64,000 nt of DNA from NCBI RefSeq assembly GCF_000224145.3, contig NC_020178.2, positions 392,986 through 456,985 of the forward strand, written 5' to 3'. The DNA is from Ciona intestinalis. Its lineage: Eukaryota > Chordata > Ascidiacea > Phlebobranchia > Cionidae. This document shows, one piece after another, positions 59,001-64,000 of the stretch. A model generated the notes under the pieces. That model was not told the DNA's origin. It worked only from the letters and a program-made list of their open reading frames with translations, and did no database searches. Numbering within the stretch: the stretch's first letter is position 1; every line of letters starts with the position of its first letter. The position numbers were made by a program, and so were the translations under genes.

Positions 59001-62000
59001 ATATTTGTCACTGTGGTCCTGGATTTGGGGGTCGTAATTGTTCAGTGCCGCTCCGTGGGTGTGACAATAGTCACGAATGTAGCAACGGCGCTAAATGTGT
59101 GGCGTTTCTTGAAAACGAAAATTTAGGTATGTATTTTTTTGTGTTATTGTATTACATATTTTAGGTTTTATTAAAATCTGGGGTGACATTGTTGAAAGAC
59201 AGTTACACTCATAGTCATCAAACATAGGAAACCTCATTGATTAATGTGGTGAATGCAATATACTTTGGCTCTGCTTGTTTGTATAGACACAACAGGGTAA
59301 AACTGTATTAACAACTTTCTTTTTGCTGTTAATTTCCTTCTCTTCTACTTTAAATAACATGATCTTCGCTATCTTTTCAAAAATATAAACAAAAACATAT
59401 AGTACTAGTAGGTGGGGGGAAGATGGGAAACCTTTTACTCTTTTCTTGTCTCATTTCCTAGAAAAGGTGTCCCATCTTTCCCCAGGCCGTTATGTTATAA
59501 TTCTTATATTCTAGATCTGCACAATTACACTTGTGAGTGCACCCCTGGTTTTTCTGGCTCATTCTGTCGGCAATCTACTACGTTATCCATGAATGGTGTC
59601 TCCATGTTGGTGTTTAACGTCAACCAAAACACAAGAAATATTTCGTTCACATTTCGGACTACTATACCCGATGCTATACTAACTACTGTGGAAACAATGA
59701 CCAATGATATTTTTAAAGTAATAAATAGTAGAGTGGGGGAAGTTGGGACACCTTTTCCTTGACTTTTTCGTCCCATTTAGTAGTAAGCAAAAAACATTTA
59801 AAGAATTATAAAACCGTATCATCACGACTGCCATAGACCGTTGTTAATTTTTTAAAACATGATTAGGATTTTTGGATATTATGTGCTAAAGTTGTCCCGT
59901 CTTCCTCCACTGTTTTATATTTATACTATTTGCTTATTAGTTATTATATGCTACTTATTAGTAATAGTAGTAGTTCTATTCTATATGGGTGAGGTCCTAC
60001 AGAGAGGCATGCTATGGGACCTGAGATTTAGGCCAGAGTTGGCTCATTACCCCAACATTGTATATGCTTATTTTATTCTATATGGGTGAAGTCCTACAGT
60101 TACATTAAAAAAACACAGTTTTTTATTTGAACTAGTTTTTACCCATAGTATGTTTTAATGACTCTCGTTTGCTGCTAATTTCTTTCTCTCTGACTCTGTT
60201 GTTTTAAGTTACCCTATCTTTGCTACTATATTTTAAATAAACAAATATTAAAAAATGTTTAAATTTAGGTATATCTCTCTGGTGGTGCAATACATTTACA
60301 TATCAACAATCAAACCATATATTCAATACAACCTGTACTAAACAACGGGTATTGGAACGAGGTTTTCATTTCGTTCACTGACAGTCTTGTAATGGTTAGC
60401 CTCAACCAATCAGAATGCACTGCTGTGTCATGTGACCTGCTTTTTAACCAATCAGCGACTTTTAAAGGTATTTAAAAATTGATCATTTCGGTGGTAATTA
60501 AAATATATATATATAAAATATTTTTCAATTTTTTTTGGATTTATAGCACAATAATAACCAAATATTCTGATCGTGTTTTAAAGAATTAACAACGGCCAAT
60601 GGGAGTCGTGAGGATAGGGTTTTATAATTCTTTGAATGTTCTTTGTTTACTACTAAATGGGACGAGAAAATAGAATGAAAGTTTTCCAATCTACTATATA
60701 TAGTAGATTAGTAGGGTGGGGAGACTGGGACACCTTTTTATTCTATTTTTTTTTATCCCACGGTAGTAAATAAGGAAAATTCAAAGAATTATAAAACCGT
60801 CTTTTCATGACTCCCATAGACCATTGTTAATTGTTTAAAACACGATCAGAATATTTGGATATTATGTGCTAAAGGTGTCCCACTTTTCCCACCATACTAT
60901 TTATTATTATTTCTTTTCCAGACGTAAGAAGCATAACGTTTGGTTCTGACATTACCCTACCCCCATATTACGGTTGTATGCGGGATATTAAACACAACAA
61001 CAAAATACTCGATGCTCAAAGCAGGGTTGTAGCTTCTAACTTGGAAGGGGGGTGTAACCGTCAAGAGGTGTGTCAACCTGACAGTTGTCACGACCACGGA
61101 ATTTGTGTGGATTTATGGAGCAAATTTCGGTAAATTAAAAAATTATATAATATAATATAATATATTTTTTTTGGTATTTTGAAATTCTATATAAATATAA
61201 TATATATGTACTGTATTTTTTCCATTAATTTAAAATTAAACTTTATTTTTTCGATATTTTTGAAATTATTGACTGTAGTGTACTAGTGTAGATTGACCTA
61301 ACCAAATGAAATTGTAACCAAGTAGCTGAAAAAACATTGTTTTAACACATATTATATGTATTAAAGTTTCGATTTCACCTTTTATGTTGTGGTCACTAAT
61401 AGGTTGTCCAAATTGTCAGTCATACAGAAAAAAATCACCAACAAAGTTACATAGGTGGTAACTTGTAAGCGAGCACAAGGTGTATGAAACAGAACATCCG
61501 TGTTATAACGACTGTCGCTTTTCCTGCTACGCGAGGATAAATAAGTTACATTCATTTATAATACTATACATTATAGCATTGCCTATTACCCTACAGGTCT
61601 GCATCTTATGTACTTAATATACCATGGTTGTTCATTACAGATGTGAATGCTTAAGGCCTTACATTGGAAATACATGTGACTTAGAAATAAGACCTGCTAC
61701 ATTTGGATATCTCAATAAAAAAAGTTTTGCACTGTTTAAGGTAAATTTAATTTGAATTTTGTTAACTATAGTAGGTTGGGGTAAGATGGTCCTTGTTTTT
61801 ATTTTCTTTTCTCGTCCCATTTGGTAGTAAACAAAGAATTTTTACAGAATTATATAACCATATCCTCACAACCCTAAAAGAGCGTTGGTAATTGTTACAA
61901 ACACAATTAGGTGTAATGTGTCTATACAAACAAGCAGAGCTAAAGTAGATTGCATTCACCACATTAATTAATGAGGTTCCCTATGTTTTAGAACCAAAAT

Positions 62001-63916
62001 TTTAACTGCATTTTAACAATGTCACCCCAGATTTTCCTAGGTCGTAGATCTTACCAAAAAAATAATTAAAATGTGGCACATATTTTTATAACTAAATTTA
62101 ATTTTTATTTTCTATACAGCTATTAGAGCCTCCAAAACAAGTTTTTAATATTTCTATGNNNNNNNNNNNNNNNNNNNNNNNNNNNNNNNNNNNNNNNNNN
62201 NNNNNNNNTATATATATATATATATAATATAATTTTCAATTTATTTTGCACTTATAGCATATAATAACCAAATATTCTGATCGTGTTTTAAAGAATTAAC
62301 AACGGCCAATGGGAGTCGTGAGGATACGGTTTTATAATTCTTTGAATGTTCTTTGTTTACTACTAAATGGGACGAGAAAATAGAATGAAAGTTTTCCAAT
62401 CTACTATATATAGTAGATTAGTAGGGTGGGGAGACTGGGACACCTTTTTATTCTATTTTTTTTTATCCCACGGTAGTAAATAAGGAAAATTCAAAGAATT
62501 ATAAAACCGTCTTTTCATGACTCCCATAGACCGTTGTTAATTGTTTAAAACACGATCAGAATATTTGGATATTATGTGCTAAAGGTGTCCCATTTTCCCA
62601 CCATACTATTTATTAATATTTCTTTTCCAGACGTAAGAAGCATAACGTTTGGTTCTGACATCACCCTACCCCCATATTACGGTTGTATGCGGGATATTAA
62701 ACACAACAACAAAATACTCGATGCTCAAAGCAGGGTTGTAGCTTCTAACTTGGAAGGGGGGTGTAACCGTCAAGAGGTGTGTCAACCTGACAGTTGTCAC
62801 GACCACGGAATTTGTGTGGATTTATGGAGCAAATTTCGGTAATTTGAAATTATACTTTTTTTTGGTAAATTGAAATTGTACTGTATAGGTACAGGTTGTA
62901 TGAAACAAAACACCCGTGTTATACGACTGTTGTTTTCCCGCCACGCAAGAATAAAGCAAGTAACATTCATTTATATTTTATACTATACATTACATCATTA
63001 ACATACACCTTATGTACTTAATATACCATGGTTGTTCATTACAGATGTGAATGCTTAAGGCCTTACATTGGAAATACATGTGACTTAGAAATAAGACCTG
63101 CTTACATTTGGAAATCTCAATAAAAAAAGTTTTGCACTTTTTAAGGTAAATTTAATTTGAATTTTGTTAACTTTAGTAAGTTGGGGTAAGATGGTCCATG
63201 TTTTTATTCTCTTTTCTCGTCCCATTTGGTGGTGAACAAAGAATTTTTACAGAATTATATAACCGTATCCTCACAACCCTAAAAGAGCGTTGGTAATTGT
63301 TACAAACACAATTAGGTGTAATGTGTCTACACAAACAAGCAGAGCCAAAGTAGATTGCATTCACCACATTAATCAATGAGGTTCCCTATATTTTAGAACC
63401 AAAATTTTAACTGCATTTTAACAATGTCACCCCAGATTTTCCTAGATCGTAGATCTTACCAAAAAATTAATTAAAATGTGGCACATATTTTTATAACTAA
63501 ATTTAATTTTTATTTTCTATACAGCTATTAGAGCCTCCAAAACAAGTTTTTAATATTTCTATGTTTATTAAAACTTTGCAACCAGATGGAAATATTGTGT
63601 TAACGTCAAATTTAACTGACTCAACCAGTGTGATTATAAGTTTACTTAACGGAAAATTACAAGTAAGTTACTTTTTATGAAGTATTTTTTAATAAATTGT
63701 GAAAAAGTGTCGGTCAAATACAACTTAACTTATATAAACACATGCAAAAATACCTATACTTTTATGCTCTATAAATATACCTTATAAATTCCTATACCAG
63801 GTTACAATAGCAGAAGAAACACACAGTACAAATACATTACTTACGGATGGTATATACCATTTTATAATGGTGGAAATTGTAAATGACAAATTGAATATAC
63901 TCATCGACCAAAATCG
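43410..63916 (+). CDS. CRB: Crumbs-like LamG/EGF extracellular protein, 3' end beyond window
   Basis: Exons: 43410-43616, 44010-44177, 44537-44660, 44929-45045, 45626-45822, 46340-46436, 47039-47140, 47910-48064, 48359-48475, 48931-49041, 53147-53277, 53501-53711, 54241-54363, 54980-55067, 55483-55680, 56091-56229, 56626-56737, 57094-57269, 58327-58471, 58905-59126, 59515-59717, 60269-60467, 60922-61129, 61641-61740, 63525-63662, 63801-63916 (about 1,300 codons). Layout: signal peptide, a first LamG domain, about 20 EGF modules, many of the calcium-binding D/N-INEC type, a second LamG (59515-61129), one EGF ([16 protein letters not shown]), and the start of a third LamG. LamG domains separated by single EGFs are typical of Crumbs, an apical polarity protein; Eyes shut is the main alternative. 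The membrane anchor that would settle this is outside the window. All junctions keep phase except one base missing in exon 45626-45822. Confidence 0.82.
44769..44881. mobile_element. 195-bp MITE, internally deleted (113 bp)
   Basis: TAGTACTGTGGGGGAAGATT at the left joins directly from GCACAGGATATG to TTTGTTTACTACCAAATGGG, and ends CCTCCAACCTACTA. Confidence 0.8.
45626..45822 (+). pseudogene. CRB: Crumbs-like EGF exon with a one-base frameshift
   Basis: The first EGF reads [13 protein letters not shown] to GPLCQYTG and then meets TAA at 45752. The second EGF ([21 protein letters not shown]) continues in another frame and matches the next exon. One base appears to be missing near 45735-45742. 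The rest of the gene is intact, so a base-call error or an allele is as likely as true decay. Confidence 0.7.
46030..46185 (-). repeat. SINE with tRNA-like head, reverse
   Basis: It ends in ATCCTTCGGTTACAATGCAA, the reverse of the head seen at 63950-64000. Confidence 0.7.
46505..46699. mobile_element. 195-bp MITE, subfamily A
   Basis: TAGTAGGATGGAAAAAGATG and CCCATCTTCCCCCACCCTAC are the ends. Confidence 0.8.
48118..48203 (-). repeat. 39-bp minisatellite, two units, inverse orientation
   Basis: Two units of AACATGGGGTGGAATTTACA-CCCAACACC, the complement of the array at 53941-54178. Confidence 0.85.
49060..49290 (-). repeat. Composite SINE, reverse
   Basis: Tail module (AGTATAACACGGGTGTTTTT) and GACAACCCATTAGTGACCAC are present. 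Confidence 0.65.
49525..51080. other. Large Crumbs-like intron, microsatellite-rich part
   Basis: This 1.5-kb stretch has no MITE or SINE and no coding exon I can support. It holds TA microsatellites at about 49731-49746, 49994-50022 and 50638-50648. Confidence 0.6.
51095..51310 (+). repeat. Composite SINE, 5'-truncated
   Basis: AGACACTTAACGGCAATTGC and GAACAGAACACCCGTGTTAT are in order. Confidence 0.7.
51893..52087. mobile_element. 195-bp MITE, subfamily A
   Basis: TAGTACTGTGGGGAAATGGG and CCCATCTTCTCCCACCCTAC are the ends. Confidence 0.85.
52415..52650 (+). repeat. Composite SINE next to candidate internal first exon
   Basis: GTGCAAAACACTTAACGGCA, CCCAGTGGTCACTAATGGGC and a tail module, ending CATTCATTCG 30 bp before ATG at 52680. 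Confidence 0.7.
52680..52731 (+). CDS. CRB: Candidate internal first exon with signal peptide
   Basis: Within the 4.1-kb intron before exon 53147 lies ATG followed by [16 protein letters not shown], then a GTAAAA donor. The 52-nt exon ends in phase 1, the phase needed by exon 53147-53277, giving [15 protein letters not shown]. This would make a shorter EGF/LamG isoform lacking the N-terminal LamG and seven EGFs. It lies about 30 nt beyond a SINE tail. There is no transcript support. Confidence 0.45.
53774..53917 (-). mobile_element. GGCGCC MITE, reverse, right end lost
   Basis: GGCACCAAACCTGGGGTGGC at the left and CTGCCTCCCCTGTGTTTTAT at the right. Confidence 0.75.
53941..54178 (+). repeat. 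39-bp minisatellite, six units
   Basis: The unit begins GTGTTGGGTGTAAATTCCAC and continues CCCATGTTTAAAGTACAGG. Six copies run without spacers, so it is not a CRISPR. Being 39 nt it stays open on both strands, but it is intronic. Confidence 0.9.
54402..54595. mobile_element. 195-bp MITE, subfamily A
   Basis: TAGTATGGTGGGGGAAGATG and TATCTTCCCCACCCTACTA are the ends. Confidence 0.85.
55735..55985 (+). repeat. Composite SINE
   Basis: AATGCTGCTACTATTGTGGG, TTGGCAAGACACTTAACAAC and a tail module are present. Confidence 0.65.
56335..56570. mobile_element. Fold-back element with long inverted arms
   Basis: Left arm: ACAGTTACACTCATAGCTGT, GAAACCTCATTGATT, CTTGTTTGTATAGACACC. Right arm is its complement: AAGCAGAGCCAAAGTATATT, AATCAATGAGGCTCCCTATG, AACTATGAGTGTAACTGT. 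The arms meet around AGGGTATTTCAAGC, so the element could form a long hairpin. Most other copies are half elements. Confidence 0.8.
56775..57065 (+). repeat. Composite SINE
   Basis: GGTTCAAGGCTTGACGCTGC, CCCAGTGGTCACTAATGAG, a tail module and an ATTCATTC-type end lie just before EGF exon 57094. Confidence 0.75.
57281..57473. mobile_element. 195-bp MITE 12 bp after a splice donor
   Basis: AGTAGGGCGGGGGAAGATGG begins 12 bp after the end of exon 57094-57269. Confidence 0.8.
57902..58094. mobile_element. 195-bp MITE, subfamily A
   Basis: TAGTAGGGTGGGGGGAGATG and CCGTCTTCCCCCACCCTATT are the ends. Confidence 0.85.
58150..58300. repeat. Element shared with 21785-21935 and 36340-36385
   Basis: GATGCCATTTAGGCGAAATA, TTAGTTGGACTAGATTTTTG and GAGCACCAGATCAGGG lie just before EGF exon 58327. 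Confidence 0.75.
58480..58770 (-). repeat. Composite SINE, reverse, with small internal duplication
   Basis: AAAGCAATTGTCGTTAAGT occurs twice within a reverse body. Confidence 0.7.
59726..59919. mobile_element. 195-bp MITE 8 bp after a splice donor
   Basis: TAGTAGAGTGGGGGAAGTTG begins 8 bp after exon 59515-59717 and ends CTTCCTCCACTGTTTTA. Confidence 0.8.
60503..62158. repeat. Duplicated block, copy 1 (exons 60922-61129 and 61641-61740)
   Basis: Copy 1 runs from a TA microsatellite to the start of a run of 50 N. It matches copy 2 (62209-63563) almost base for base over MITEs, exons and introns, but carries about 300 bp more between the two exons, including a SINE tail. It also contains the truncated start of the exon at 62120-62158. 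Confidence 0.85.
60540..60899. mobile_element. Inverted pair of 195-bp MITEs
   Basis: A 5'-truncated copy (60540-60697) faces a full copy in the opposite orientation (60709-60899). The right one ends 22 bp before exon 60922. The pair is repeated at about 62250-62608. Confidence 0.8.
62159..62208. other. Assembly gap, 50 N
   Basis: Exactly 50 N bases interrupt an exon that begins at 62120. The same exon is complete at 63525-63662. A round number indicates a gap of unknown size. Confidence 0.99.
62209..63563. repeat. Duplicated block, copy 2 (62631-62838 and 63045-63145)
   Basis: Copy 2 repeats exon 60922-61129 with one silent difference (ACC/ATC site, ATT to ATC). It repeats exon 61641-61740 with one inserted T (about 63112), which leads to TAA at 63121. 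The third exon (63525-63662) is complete only in this copy. The pattern is what two unmerged haplotypes around a gap would give. Confidence 0.8.
63045..63145 (+). pseudogene. CRB: Frameshifted copy of exon 61641-61740
   Basis: This is 101 nt instead of 100. The extra T after GACCTGCT changes ATFGYLNKK to YIWKSQ followed by stop. It is probably an assembly or sequencing error within a redundant haplotype. Confidence 0.7.
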
Positions 63917-63950
63917 GTAAGTTTATATGATAACTATAGCTGAATTGTCC

Positions 63951-64000
63951 AGCGCTGTGGCTCAATGGTTAGGCAAGTGCATTGTAACCGAAGGATACCG
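63951..64000 (+). repeat. tRNA-like SINE head (A-box region), cut by window edge
   Basis: TGTGGCTCAATGGTTAGGCA matches a polymerase III A box; it continues GTGCATTGTAACCGAAGGAT, as in the reverse copy at 46130-46175. Confidence 0.65.

Noticed and set aside
62631..63145. A genuine extra LamG/EGF exon pair in the Crumbs-like protein
   Set aside because: The pair duplicates 60922-61740 with intron identity and contains a frameshift next to an assembly gap, so a redundant haplotype is more likely.
63951..64000. Possible tRNA gene start
   Set aside because: It matches the SINE head found in reverse at 46030-46185, and no tRNA cloverleaf can be completed before the window ends.

Overview
The window is eukaryotic, AT-rich, intron-dense genomic DNA. 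Its gene content (dynamin, COA3, QSOX, a HORMA-domain meiotic protein, a Crumbs-like EGF/LamG gene) is chordate-like. Compact genes, short MITE and composite-SINE copies in nearly every intron, and 3' splice acceptors sitting directly in front of start codons (as expected for spliced-leader trans-splicing) all suggest a tunicate, most likely Ciona. The species call is an inference; no database was searched.

Layout: (1) 704-14012, plus strand, the 3' part of a dynamin gene (end of GTPase domain, stalk, PH, GED, proline-rich tail), with a mutually exclusive exon pair and a candidate cassette exon. (2) 15789-16079, plus, a single-exon COA3-like mitochondrial cytochrome oxidase assembly factor. 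(3) 16557-27089, plus, a complete QSOX sulfhydryl oxidase whose first thioredoxin domain also carries a previously unflagged alternative exon (18399-18520). (4) 29223-36180, minus, a secreted protein joining a Ly6/uPAR domain, sushi-type modules and a C-terminal von Willebrand A domain. (5) 36181-41645, intergenic, with two perfect CRE palindromes and a roughly 540-bp tandem duplication. (6) 41646-43082, plus, an intronless HORMA-PHD-winged-helix protein of the Hop1/HORMAD type. (7) 43410-63916 and beyond the edge, plus, a Crumbs-like LamG/EGF gene with about 21 EGF modules, a possible internal first exon, a one-base frameshift, and an exon block duplicated around a 50-N gap.

The introns and spacers are packed with at least seven repeat families: a ~195-bp MITE with a 25-bp terminal inverted repeat in two subfamilies, a GGCGCC-ended MITE, a tRNA-headed composite SINE with an ATTC tail, a ~115-120-bp tandem repeat, a 39-bp minisatellite, a fold-back element, and a degenerate element shared by three loci. 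Several MITE copies lie within about 20 bp of splice sites.

The most interesting reading-frame-level results are the three alternative-exon candidates (dynamin 4390-4460/5042-5112, QSOX 17956-18056/18399-18520, dynamin 12252-12380) and the possible internal signal-peptide exon at 52680-52731. Each was found by phase and homology to its neighbour, not by transcript data. No bacterial-type defence system, CRISPR array, rRNA or functional tRNA gene was seen.
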